64,000 bases of DNA from UBA60 sp964587885. Lineage in GTDB: Archaea > Thermoplasmatota > Poseidoniia > Poseidoniales > Poseidoniaceae. Of this stretch, positions 54,501-62,185 are shown piece by piece. Position 1 is the first letter of the stretch. The number at the start of each line of letters is the position of its first letter. The notes under the pieces are model-generated. The model saw only the letters and a program-made list of their open reading frames with translations, was not told the DNA's origin and searched no databases. Made by a program: the position numbers and the translations under genes. The stretch is from contig CAZPME010000001.1 in the NCBI GenBank assembly GCA_964587885.1, positions 1 through 64,000 of the forward strand, read 5' to 3'.

Positions 54501-56487
54501 CTTTGAGAACTGTGTTGTCGTATCCGTCCATTACTCGAACTTCTGCATAATCCCACGAAGCATTGACAGACATGTTCAACTCTCCCTTAATGCGGTGAGT
54601 ATTACCGATTACAAACCAAGACCAAACTGAAGGGGAAGTAATATTCAATGCTTCACTTGGGTTGCCGATTGGACCACTACCTCCACTGCCACCGCCATCT
54701 GAATTGGGGTTACCATCACAAGGAATCGCTAGAGCTGCATCGACATAACAGGCTGCATTGGCTAAGCCAAAGCCCCAGTCAGAATTCCAGCGCTCGGATA
54801 TTCCTGGCATTGATTCTGAGCCCATAACTTGGCTATGATTAATCATGATATCGCGAATCGGGTCTCCATCTGGTCCAGGGGCAAGGTCGGGATTAGCCGA
54901 AAGCATGATTGCCGCCATTCCCGCGACCATCGGGGTAGACATGCTGGTACCATCCTTTTCCTCATAATCGTTATCGGCCATACCTGCTTCAGTAAAGGGA
55001 GTACCCGTAGCAGTATTAGCCGAAGCTGAATTAATTCCCGAACCCATTGCAGTCACAGTGGGCTTCAATTCGTCCCATTCATCTTCATCGTCATCAGTTT
55101 CACGTGGTCCCGAATTTGAATATGAAGCGATAATGTCGTCGCTTCGGTCAATAGTATTTCGATTATCAGCGGCGGCGACAGAGATTGCTCGATCAGCACT
55201 TGCAGGCGAAGGGACACGTTGCTTGCCATCGTTACCCATCGCCACTACCATGACGATGCTTTCGTTGACCGCACGATTTACTAATCGTGCTTCAGCACTA
55301 CTGCCGTTGTCACCGGTATCGTCATTATTAATCGGACTACCAAAGGTTCCAAATGATAAACTAGCGACCTGTATTCCGTCGCTTGAACCATTATTTCCCC
55401 AATCGGCATCCTTGTTTTGAATCATCCATTCAATTCCATTGTAAGAATATTGAGAATTAGTACCACCGGTATCGGTTAGCACTTTGATATCAACTAAGTA
55501 TGAACCTGGAGCAACACCCATATTGACTCGGGTTGCATCACCAGTACCTAGTGCGATACCAGCACAATGAGTGCCATGTCCTTGACCATCATCCGGATCC
55601 TCGGATCCATCTGTGCGACTAGCAGTTGAAGTTGCATCATATCCGGCAACCCATTTTTGGTCACTATATGAACCGGCTGAAAAATCAGGTTCATCATCGA
55701 CATCATCAAAGTCATTGAGAGAACGGTGCTCATTATCAACTCCGGTATCAAGTACCGCGATGACCACTCCGTCGCCGCGGTAATCACGGGTATGGGCTTC
55801 ATTTGAGTAAAACTCACTATCACGGGCCAGTACTGCGGGTGTAGCGGTATCAAGGAAGGGAATTAGGATGTTTTGCATTTCGACTACTACTACTCCATGT
55901 ATCGCCCAAATGTCGAGTAAAGCGCTGATTGGAACCTTGTCGACAGCTACCGCATCGAGATATTGCATCGGTTTCCACCATGCCCCTCCCTGCTCACCAA
56001 CCCAACCGTGGGAATCGAGAACCGCACGCAGTGCAGCCAGTTCCCCCTCATCAGGATGCCAAGCAAAATCAACGGTAATTGCTACGGTTAGACGACCGTC
56101 AGGGCCAATAATCGCAGTCGGTGATTCGGATTGATAATCGCCACTCATTATCATTTGCAAACGATCATCCATGCCATTCCAATCGCGGTCCGGCCCGTAT
56201 GATAACCACCAACCTTCACTTTCTTCTGCATCTCGGCCAGCACGGTCGAAAACCCGTGACGGGGTATCACAGACCTGCTCTCCACACATCAAAGGTGGAA
56301 TCCCATCTACGAGAATTGGCTCGTTGACAGAACTTAAGTCACGCTCTACAATTGGCGCATTTAGATTACCTGAGGTAAAGGTTGCAAAACTGCTGAATAG
56401 CAATATTGCTACCAAAAGGAGTGGCAATGAGGCGCGATTGGAACCAAGAAAAAAATGTCTCAATTCATCCCCTCCACGGCCGACCAT
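51559..56487 (-). CDS. Giant membrane-anchored subtilisin-like serine protease with CARDB domains and a C-terminal zinc ribbon
   Basis: A protein of about 1640 aa. After a signal peptide (ASLPLLLVAILLFSSFATF) and a propeptide, the S8 catalytic domain (about 235-600) has the triad Asp in VIAVLDTGVD, His in GHGTHCAGIA and Ser in DGTSMSTPMVAGMAA, with the oxyanion Asn in AMGNDG. CARDB-like Ig domains (about 850-1080) and a beta-repeat region follow. A membrane helix (GILGLLIVLILVVSVIIRRG) leaves a cytoplasmic tail ending with CQACGAHF...CPMCEEV, a zinc ribbon. It likely digests external proteins or processes surface proteins. The start is uncertain: GTG 56517, ATG 56487 (in a hairpin) and TTG 56463 (with GGAGGGG 5 nt upstream). 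glmS follows and a rhomboid gene precedes it. Confidence 0.9.
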   Translation of the reverse strand: MVGRGGDELRHFFLGSNRASLPLLLVAILLFSSFATFTSGNLNAPIVERDLSSVNEPILVDGIPPLMCGEQVCDTPSRVFDRAGRDAEESEGWWLSYGPDRDWNGMDDRLQMIMSGDYQSESPTAIIGPDGRLTVAITVDFAWHPDEGELAALRAVLDSHGWVGEQGGAWWKPMQYLDAVAVDKVPISALLDIWAIHGVVVVEMQNILIPFLDTATPAVLARDSEFYSNEAHTRDYRGDGVVIAVLDTGVDNEHRSLNDFDDVDDEPDFSAGSYSDQKWVAGYDATSTASRTDGSEDPDDGQGHGTHCAGIALGTGDATRVNMGVAPGSYLVDIKVLTDTGGTNSQYSYNGIEWMIQNKDADWGNNGSSDGIQVASLSFGTFGSPINNDDTGDNGSSAEARLVNRAVNESIVMVVAMGNDGKQRVPSPASADRAISVAAADNRNTIDRSDDIIASYSNSGPRETDDDEDEWDELKPTVTAMGSGINSASANTATGTPFTEAGMADNDYEEKDGTSMSTPMVAGMAAIMLSANPDLAPGPDGDPIRDIMINHSQVMGSESMPGISERWNSDWGFGLANAACYVDAALAIPCDGNPNSDGGGSGGSGPIGNPSEALNITSPSVWSWFVIGNTHRIKGELNMSVNASWDYAEVRVMDGYDNTVLKDWTRAGGNADWFIDITPKDDWAKNSANTRVEARAISISGDASNSETRMYQVGKHEIDFDEPSGHDALQGIEEIGGDWVGIEVASVELRVDSGDWEEVINYIPQEYREVSWSYSWDSTVVDDGMHRLTVRIVNESGMISDEIRRTFHVDNEPPAPDLAISGGVQVLVGGLPAVGGYVQSAVEVHLDVANFGDQDADEVLVRLDTDLGTTVLEYIVSNMRQGDVHSVIFWNWMPTEAGIHNVTLSIDLHDQLNDSNRDNNQYIFQFEVYERPDEVDIQVRPESISTNPRIPSVGEPFEIIAKIENIGQQGSANVTVNLEEFIDGAGWLEVADSQYEIQVISGSTITTEYEVYKTAISASDTIVRQFRITAMQDDTQIENTKENNFATFNVIFDNLELMGTGTQLSTLPSEQPLGYVGVDDSGHLLTTRDGELHLRTISKSFTMPGDTTIESDFAGDAAIISADAETSYIAWTRRTTSSEGYTVQDVAFVTVDERGKTSQIQSLTPQIKISEGDYWGINMASQDGKLAISLFHRDIATGGSYLDVTNLLLLTTNNPSSAEDWLLTPNFLQNVDISSHLGSAPEIAIGHERIHILYTAMRDDTTGISRVGMFYANGLPDQNSLSIQTGVGDNASLPNLHVSVIDEEDVVIAAWREGSGQDAELVYAITDSSWSLEEVERYSSPGLTSIDFVSDGDGVQVMFDKVGFQGPEVHYGIIQPDESGFSASLEEGYFFDAAEVDGDIHFLYWSKAGGFYVHNLVDPTSGIDGEDDTSSFLERVLEPLPGDRDMKIKIASGILGLLIVLILVVSVIIRRGRALEIEFIEKGGAFVEAENDDLELLDIEVKVAIDLDAEIVEVSAPEQVEESPSLSETLKEASQEDAAGERLRRRINRLEKAESKEKLPELPPPQQIFEPVELPELSLPQQGDLPTTLSIGSIPPLAELPPPIAGDIERHAECQACGAHFTVKNDQLKRMPCPMCEEVMEL

Positions 56488-56496
56488 AGGTCGGCC
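56478..56496 (-). repeat. Perfect 8-bp hairpin over the protease start region
   Basis: GGCCGACC-ATA-GGTCGGCC places the candidate ATG 56487 at the loop of a strong stem. If translation instead starts at TTG 56463, the hairpin sits just upstream of its GGAGGGG ribosome site. Either way it could gate translation. Confidence 0.5.
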
Positions 56497-56532
56497 TTCT
56501 TTGAGACTATCCCTCACAGGATGGAAAAACTA

Positions 56533-57633
56533 CTACGGCCATCGTAGATGGCCTTCGGCGGAAATGCACCGTAGTTGCGGAACTCCCCCCGTCTCCACAA
56601 GTTTCACATCCCCTTCACAAATAGGGCACTGGACCTCACCAGATAACTTATCCAACCAAGCTTCTCGGGTTTCCAATTCATCACCTTCTGCCCGTAATTT
56701 TGCCATAGTCTTCGAGGCCTTAGCCGACAATTCGATTTCACTCTCTTGCCAAGGATCGCTTGAAATATCCCCGAGGCGGCTTTTTCGTCCGGCTCGAAGT
56801 GCCGATTCAATGCCTGCCTGACTCGGCCCAGAGTCCTTACTAAATGGCGGCACAGGACCGGTTTTTGCAAGTGGTCGGGAAATTGCCGCGGCGGCAAAGA
56901 AACCACCGATATGAGCGATATGGGCAACGTCACCGGCTGAACTAAATCCAAAAACAGCGCCAGCACGGGCAATCTCAATCATGATGTAAAGAAAAGCGAT
57001 TAATTCGACCGGCCAAGCACGGATTATTATCAATGGGAACTCAATTTTATCACCTGGCCATGATGCCACATATGCACCTAGTAATCCATAGGCTGCCCCA
57101 CTAGCCCCCCAGGCAATCCCAATATGCCCGATATGGGTGAAATGCCAAGCCAAAGATCCACCTAGCGCCCCAATGATATAGGCAATCATGAAATTGCGAG
57201 AACCCAACCTCTGCTCTAGAGGCACCCCTACTAAGGCAATGATGAGGACATTTCCTAGTACGTGAGTCATATCAGTTGGACTGTGTAACCATGCTGCAGA
57301 AAGGAAGCGGTACCACTCAAAAGGGTCATCTTGGAAGATCGGAATTGCCGCTAAGGCAATGTGAGGAGGTATGTGATCTAAACCAAACCAGTGATATGCT
57401 GGCCAAGACATCATTTGGACAATGAAACCAAACAGAAGTGAATTTACCGTTGCTAAAGCAAAACCACCCCCTTGACGATAGGCTCGCACATATGGAGCAA
57501 ATACCGCGATTAGCCATAGACCCAACAGGAAGTATCCCGTGCCGCCCATTACCATCAGCATTCGCGTCATAATGGATTGTCGGAGGGGTATGAGTTCTTG
57601 AGGTTCTTGTAGAAACGATGCGGCACAAGCCAT
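56533..57633 (-). CDS. Rhomboid-family intramembrane serine protease with C-terminal zinc ribbon
   Basis: A 366-aa membrane protein that should cleave substrates within the membrane. About seven helices are visible. The catalytic Ser lies in WGASGAAYG and the His in GDVAHIAHIGGF. LHSPTDMTHVLGNVLIIALVG is the conserved HxxxN-containing helix of the family. The cytoplasmic C-terminal extension (about 260-366) is hydrophilic and ends with CPICEGDV...LRCISAEGHLRW, a two-Cys-pair zinc-ribbon pattern. ATG 57633 is the first start. The protease gene follows 45 nt or less downstream on the same strand, so a protease pair is likely co-transcribed unless the hairpin at the gene end terminates. Confidence 0.9.
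   Translation of the reverse strand: MACAASFLQEPQELIPLRQSIMTRMLMVMGGTGYFLLGLWLIAVFAPYVRAYRQGGGFALATVNSLLFGFIVQMMSWPAYHWFGLDHIPPHIALAAIPIFQDDPFEWYRFLSAAWLHSPTDMTHVLGNVLIIALVGVPLEQRLGSRNFMIAYIIGALGGSLAWHFTHIGHIGIAWGASGAAYGLLGAYVASWPGDKIEFPLIIIRAWPVELIAFLYIMIEIARAGAVFGFSSAGDVAHIAHIGGFFAAAAISRPLAKTGPVPPFSKDSGPSQAGIESALRAGRKSRLGDISSDPWQESEIELSAKASKTMAKLRAEGDELETREAWLDKLSGEVQCPICEGDVKLVETGGVPQLRCISAEGHLRWP
56537..56553 (-). terminator. Hairpin and T-run at the end of the rhomboid gene
   Basis: On the minus strand GGCCATC-TAC-GATGGCC spans the last codons of the rhomboid gene; after 7-8 nt a TTTTT run follows (around 56525-56529). It could cause partial termination before the protease gene. The spacing to the T-run is longer than ideal. 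Confidence 0.35.
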
Positions 57634-57689
57634 TGGTTCGTAAGTTGCATTGATTACAATGATTATTTACTGAGCAACAAAGTTATCCT

Positions 57690-57696
57690 GTTATAG
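57690..57696 (+). promoter_or_regulatory. TATA box of the ccm operon
   Basis: GTTATAG is centred near 57693, putting the transcription start near 57719. That base is also an in-frame ATG (leaderless option), while GGAGG at 57721-57725 would serve ATG 57734, so two initiation modes are possible. Confidence 0.45.
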
Positions 57697-57733
57697 CAAA
57701 GCCATCCCTACGCGGACTATGGAGGAAATACCC

Positions 57734-59113
57734 ATGCCACTATTGCTGGGTAAGGATATGACTGTAAAACGCGGCATGAAGACGATTTTCTCTAATGTTG
57801 ACCTTGTGGTTGGAGAGGGCGAAGTTGTCGCCCTAACCGGAGTAAACGGATGTGGCAAATCCACCTTAGCTGAATGTGCAGCAGGAATGCATATGATGCG
57901 TTCCGGTAGCATATCTCACCGCCACGGAAAAAGGATGCAGGTTATTAGAAATCACCATGGCCACCGAGGTCGTGGAGATGCTTTCGGACTAACTTTACAG
58001 AAAAATACTCATTGCGGTGATGAATTAGTTGGCGAGCGTTTGCAAATTGCCCTAGACCTAGCCGTTGACAGCCACGAAACTTCTTCCTTTGAATCTGCGG
58101 CGCAGGAATGGGGGCTTTTTCACCGCCTCAATGACCGAATCGCATGGCTTTCAGGAGGTTTAGCACGACGTGTAGACGTTCTTGCTGCATTATTGCCAGC
58201 ATTAGTTTCATTAAAGCCGCGTTTGATTATTCTTGATGAACCATGTAGTGGGCTTGATGATATTGCAACCAATTTACTAATTGAACAAATTAGCACTTTG
58301 GCTAGCGCTGGTCATGGCTTTCTTATCGCCACTCACAATCAAGCATTAATGGAAATAGCCAGTAGTAAAATTTCTTGGGATGATGGACAACCCAACTATC
58401 CTGAAGTTTCCGAAGAGGCACCGAGTGAATTGGCCCCCAGCGGCATGCAATCTAGTGTCGCCAAAACCTTTCGAGCATGGGCAAATACACTTGACTATCG
58501 AACTTGGTCATCAGTAGCAAATAGTGGGACTGCTGGCCTCTTAACCATCTTATTGGCCTTGGCACTCTCAGTCGAAGATGTTAGCATTGGGGCTGGGAAT
58601 TCATGGATGATGGCACTAATTTCTCTTCCTGCTTTTGTCGCTGGATTAATACCGTGCGCTACAATTCGTCATTTGGAAGAAGCTGATGGTGGCCGCTGGT
58701 GGGAGGCGCAAAGTGCTGGTACATTACCCGCTTATCCGCCACAAGCCCTTGCACTAGTAGGTGCAGGGTTGACCGCGCTTGCATTAGCAGTATTGCCGAC
58801 TCCTAATTGGACTGCAAATATTGATGGAGCGATTGAATTTTGTTTAATTGGTCTCGGCGCAGTTCTGACTTGGATGGTGGCGCTCATTCAAATTGCCCAA
58901 TGGCGCTTAGTCTCTTCCTTGGAGCGCGCTAATGCAGTGGTTTTTGCATTTTTCCTACCTCTTCTAATCTATCCCTTTTTGCTGTGGACCGACGGTCAAG
59001 TGACCATGCTAGATAGCAACTTAGAGATTTTTGAGAGATTCTCAAATCTTCTTGCAGGCGCGTGCATTTTCTTGGCAATTTTTATCTCAATGCGATTGTT
59101 AAAACCGTCATAG
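57734..59113 (+). CDS. Heme exporter fusion: CcmA ATPase plus CcmB membrane domain
   Basis: In cytochrome c maturation CcmA (ATPase) and CcmB (membrane) form the ABC complex that releases heme-loaded CcmE. Here both appear in one chain of 459 aa. Residues about 1-215 are the ATPase: GVNGCGKST (Walker A), LSGGLARRVDVLAALLP (signature) and LIILDEPCSGLDD (Walker B), then ATHNQ. Residues about 235-455 have about six membrane helices, the size of CcmB. The assignment rests on the following ccmC and ccmD; the ATPase alone would be generic. ATG 57734 has GGAGG 8 nt upstream; ATG 57719 is the other start and would suit a leaderless mRNA. Confidence 0.8.
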   Translation: MPLLLGKDMTVKRGMKTIFSNVDLVVGEGEVVALTGVNGCGKSTLAECAAGMHMMRSGSISHRHGKRMQVIRNHHGHRGRGDAFGLTLQKNTHCGDELVGERLQIALDLAVDSHETSSFESAAQEWGLFHRLNDRIAWLSGGLARRVDVLAALLPALVSLKPRLIILDEPCSGLDDIATNLLIEQISTLASAGHGFLIATHNQALMEIASSKISWDDGQPNYPEVSEEAPSELAPSGMQSSVAKTFRAWANTLDYRTWSSVANSGTAGLLTILLALALSVEDVSIGAGNSWMMALISLPAFVAGLIPCATIRHLEEADGGRWWEAQSAGTLPAYPPQALALVGAGLTALALAVLPTPNWTANIDGAIEFCLIGLGAVLTWMVALIQIAQWRLVSSLERANAVVFAFFLPLLIYPFLLWTDGQVTMLDSNLEIFERFSNLLAGACIFLAIFISMRLLKPS

Positions 59114-59152
59114 TATCGCATTACATTGAAAGGCTGAGGCCATACCCAGTGA

Positions 59153-59881
59153 ATGGGAAAGAAAATGTTGGGGCGGCAAACCGATATTGTTCTCGTCATC
59201 ATCGGCCTATTTTTGGCCGCTTTAACCTTGATTCTCGGATTTATTCATGCTCCAACCGTCGATACCGAGGCGATGAATGCGCCCTACGCTCAGAAAATTT
59301 TCTATTGGCATGTACCTGCAGCTTGGTCTTCATTCATTGGATTCTCATGCTTATTTGTCGGTAGTTTAGCATGGTTTTGGAAGCGCTCCGAATGGGGGTG
59401 GAATCTACATTGTGCCGGCGCAGAAATCGGTCTGTTATTCGGCCTTATGGTCATTACCAGTGGGCCGATTTGGGGTATGGCCGAATGGGATAGGCCATGG
59501 GATTGGTACGATATTCGACTCAACACATTTCTCGCATTGACTGGTCTTTCATCCTTCGTTGTACTCGGCCGGCGCAGTCAACCAGATGGTGAGGCTACTC
59601 GAGATACCTTCTCGGCGATTGGATTATTCGGATTTATCCTTGTACCAATCACCGCATTGGCGACCACCCTATGGCAAAGAACTCATCCGCCGGCAATTGC
59701 ACTTGACAATGATGGTGGACTCGACCCAACGATGGCACAGGTATTTTGGCTCGGGGTATTGGCCTTTACGATTCTAACCATCGGAATGCTCAAACTACAC
59801 GTTCGGATTATCCGTGCTGAGACAGAACTTGGTGAATTGTTATCCGGTAAAGATTTGGAGATGAAAAAATGGAAGACTTGA
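59153..59881 (+). CDS. ccmC: Cytochrome c maturation protein CcmC (heme-handling membrane protein)
   Basis: A 242-aa membrane protein that binds heme outside the membrane and passes it to CcmE. Six helices are visible. KIFYWHVPAAWSSF is the conserved CcmC motif with the first axial His. WGMAEWDRPWDWYDIRLN is the Trp-rich WWD-type heme loop, and TLWQRTHPPAIAL carries the second His after helix 5. The length matches the family. ATG 59153 or ATG 59165 starts it, 39 nt after the CcmAB fusion. ccmD begins inside its end, so the three form one operon. Confidence 0.93.
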   Translation: MGKKMLGRQTDIVLVIIGLFLAALTLILGFIHAPTVDTEAMNAPYAQKIFYWHVPAAWSSFIGFSCLFVGSLAWFWKRSEWGWNLHCAGAEIGLLFGLMVITSGPIWGMAEWDRPWDWYDIRLNTFLALTGLSSFVVLGRRSQPDGEATRDTFSAIGLFGFILVPITALATTLWQRTHPPAIALDNDGGLDPTMAQVFWLGVLAFTILTIGMLKLHVRIIRAETELGELLSGKDLEMKKWKT

Positions 59882-60000
59882 CTTATTTGGCGAGCGCATA
59901 CCTAACGATGATTGGCCTACTCGGTGCTTGGGCTTGGACGGTATATCAACGCCTAGAAGCGATTGAAAGGCGACTATCTGCATTTTCAGATGAAGAGTGA
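59869..60000 (+). CDS. ccmD: CcmD-like small membrane protein, 43 aa
   Basis: A 43-residue protein, too short for most gene callers. It has one membrane helix (LASAYLTMIGLLGAWAWTVY) and a short charged tail (QRLEAIERRLSAFSDEE). This is the typical plan of CcmD, which stabilises the CcmABC complex. ATG 59869 overlaps the end of ccmC by 13 nt in another frame and has GGAG 8 nt upstream. Size, topology, position right after ccmC and the ribosome site together support it; sequence similarity in so short a protein is weak. Confidence 0.82.
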   Translation: MEDLTYLASAYLTMIGLLGAWAWTVYQRLEAIERRLSAFSDEE

Positions 60001-60054
60001 TGAAAATTAGCAGGATTCAAAACCTAAGCGCCGAAGGACGCGTCAGGTGAAGAT

Positions 60055-61107
60055 GTGGATCTCGGCGGAGACTTCTGTGTTGTATGCGGTGCCCAGCCGC
60101 CGCTATATCACGACCGGATGTGCGAGAAATGCTTGCGTGACAGATTGAAAGTCGCGGAAATTCCTCTTCACATTCAATATTTTCAGTGCGCTCGTTGTGG
60201 TCTCTATGATATCGGAGGAAAATGGGTTGACATTAGTTTTGAAGAATTACAGGAAGAATTACTAAATCGCAATTTGCACTTCCACCCTGACACCACAGAT
60301 TTGACGACAGATATTGCGGTCCAAATTGTCGATGATCGAAATACAAAGTTACAAATTGAAATCTCTGCCAAAATCCATGAATTGCAGTTTGAACAGAGCG
60401 GTACAGTCACAATTCGACGTTCCAACGGCGTTTGTTTAACCTGTACTCGTAAAGCAGGTAATTACTATGAAGCAACTGTGCAATTACGATCGGCAGGGCG
60501 ACGATTGACCGAATCAGAACTCAAAGAATTACGTGCCAGCCTCGATGAGGTAATCGCCGACCTTCCACCCGACCCTATGTTCTTTATCAATTCTGAAAGC
60601 GATGTACAAGGTGGATATGATGTGATCCTTGGATCAAAAGGCTTGGCTCGAACTTGGACCCGCCAACTTATCCGTAAATGGGGTGGCCAGTGTAAAGAAA
60701 CCAATTCAATCGTTGGCCGAAAAGATGGCGCTGACCTAACTCGCCTAACCATATTGTACCGTAAACCCGGTTATGATGTAGGTGACGTCGTTCGCTGGCG
60801 CGACGAGTTGTGGCGAGTCGGTGGTTGGACCGGTGAGGGGGCAATATTGGCGCGTATATCTCATAATGAGAGGTGTGGAGCAAGTTGGCGTGATATGGAA
60901 AAGGCAACCGTATTGTGCTCCCAGAATGAGCAACTTATTGTCGACTTGATTACCCAAGATGATTCGGCTGGAGAGTTCCTAAATCCCAATACATGGACTC
61001 CGGTGACAATTAGATTACCCTATGATTATTCGGGTAGTTCGTCTATTCGGGTCGCAAAAGTTGAAGGCGAATGGTTTTCTTTACCTAATCTAAGCATGGA
61101 CGAGTGA
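60055..61107 (+). CDS. nmd3: NMD3-like 60S/50S ribosome export and assembly factor, archaeal form
   Basis: Archaeal NMD3 binds the large ribosomal subunit late in assembly. The 350-aa protein starts with paired zinc fingers (CVVCGAQPPLYHDRMCEKCLRD and CARCGLYDIGGKW). CLTCTRKAGNYYEATVQLR is the family's hallmark. The C-terminal part has the conserved GDVVRWRDELWRVGG (OB/SH3-like barrel). The start is GTG 60055 with AGGTGA 4 nt upstream. It lies 54 nt after ccmD and 4 nt before the sugar isomerase gene. The nuclear-export part of the eukaryotic protein is absent, as expected. Confidence 0.93.
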   Translation: MDLGGDFCVVCGAQPPLYHDRMCEKCLRDRLKVAEIPLHIQYFQCARCGLYDIGGKWVDISFEELQEELLNRNLHFHPDTTDLTTDIAVQIVDDRNTKLQIEISAKIHELQFEQSGTVTIRRSNGVCLTCTRKAGNYYEATVQLRSAGRRLTESELKELRASLDEVIADLPPDPMFFINSESDVQGGYDVILGSKGLARTWTRQLIRKWGGQCKETNSIVGRKDGADLTRLTILYRKPGYDVGDVVRWRDELWRVGGWTGEGAILARISHNERCGASWRDMEKATVLCSQNEQLIVDLITQDDSAGEFLNPNTWTPVTIRLPYDYSGSSSIRVAKVEGEWFSLPNLSMDE

Positions 61108-61111
61108 AATA

Positions 61112-62185
61112 ATGAGGACTTTTTCTGAACTAGCCACGGAATTGGATCGCGAAGGGATGTTAGATTTTCTTCGGAAATTTCCCGATGATTGCGCCGCCGC
61201 TTTCAACCGTATTGACTCCAAACATCATCCTTGGGCGCAAGAACTGTCCGAAAAAGAATGGCGTAGTTGGCTCTTTTTGGGAATGGGTGGATCTGCTGCT
61301 GGCGGCTCATTTATCGCTGATTTAGCCGATCAACAAGGCTCAGCCAATGTAAAGGTGAATCGCAATTATTCCTTACCTTCATGGTGGACTCCAGAAACCA
61401 TTATTGTAGCCACCTCCTATTCTGGAAATACAGAAGAAACCCTTTCTGCAACCGAAGATGCAATCTCCAAAGGGGGTACTGTCATCGCTATTTGTGCAGG
61501 GGGGCAATTGGCTGGGCTAGCTGAAATTCATGACAATGTTCACCTCGTGTTAGTACCTAGTGGCCAGCCACCCCGCTCAGCCTTTGGACATATATTTGGT
61601 AGCCAATTATCACTTGCGTGGGAATTCGGTTTACTCGAGCGCCCCCTTGAGGCAAATTTGGTCGGTATTATCACGCGTATGCGCGCCCATGTAGAACAGG
61701 CTGATTGTACGACTTCTGGTGGGGACATCGCGGCTTTAGCAGCTGAATTAGTCGAACGTCCAATCGCCATCATCGCCCCAACTGAATTGACTGGAGTTGC
61801 TGAACGAGCCCGTAATCAATTGAACGAAAATTCTGCCCGATACGCACGAGTCGCTATTATTCCCGAAATGAATCATAACGAAGTTGTAGCTTGGGGAGAT
61901 TCTACTACAGCAGATGAAAAGAGTACTGAGCAAGCATTACTATTGTTCACATGGGAAAAGATGCATCCGCGGGTTAAGCAACGATTCGACTGGTTCATTG
62001 AGCATCTGCGAACTCCTGCCGCTTGGCGTATTGAGTGCGAAGGTGATTCACTGCTTGAGGCAATGCTAAACGCCTGTATCGACATGGATTGGTTGTCTTG
62101 TGCATTAGCATTATTACATGGCAAAGACCCAAGTTCAATCGGACCTATTATCGGCTTGAAAGGGTTTCTCAATTCTATCAAATAA
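61112..62185 (+). CDS. Bifunctional phosphoglucose/phosphomannose isomerase
   Basis: Interconverts glucose 6-phosphate, mannose 6-phosphate and fructose 6-phosphate in the cytoplasm, feeding glycolysis and GDP-mannose/UDP-GlcNAc supply. The 357-aa archaeal PGI/PMI has two SIS domains: LFLGMGGSAAGGSF, ATSYSGNTEETL, RNQLNENSA and PEMNHNEVVAW, with the catalytic Glu in the ENSA region and the His in MNHNE. The length is typical. ATG 61112 lies 4 nt after the NMD3 stop; the ribosome site overlaps that stop. With glmS in the window it suggests active amino-sugar production. Confidence 0.95.
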   Translation: MRTFSELATELDREGMLDFLRKFPDDCAAAFNRIDSKHHPWAQELSEKEWRSWLFLGMGGSAAGGSFIADLADQQGSANVKVNRNYSLPSWWTPETIIVATSYSGNTEETLSATEDAISKGGTVIAICAGGQLAGLAEIHDNVHLVLVPSGQPPRSAFGHIFGSQLSLAWEFGLLERPLEANLVGIITRMRAHVEQADCTTSGGDIAALAAELVERPIAIIAPTELTGVAERARNQLNENSARYARVAIIPEMNHNEVVAWGDSTTADEKSTEQALLLFTWEKMHPRVKQRFDWFIEHLRTPAAWRIECEGDSLLEAMLNACIDMDWLSCALALLHGKDPSSIGPIIGLKGFLNSIK

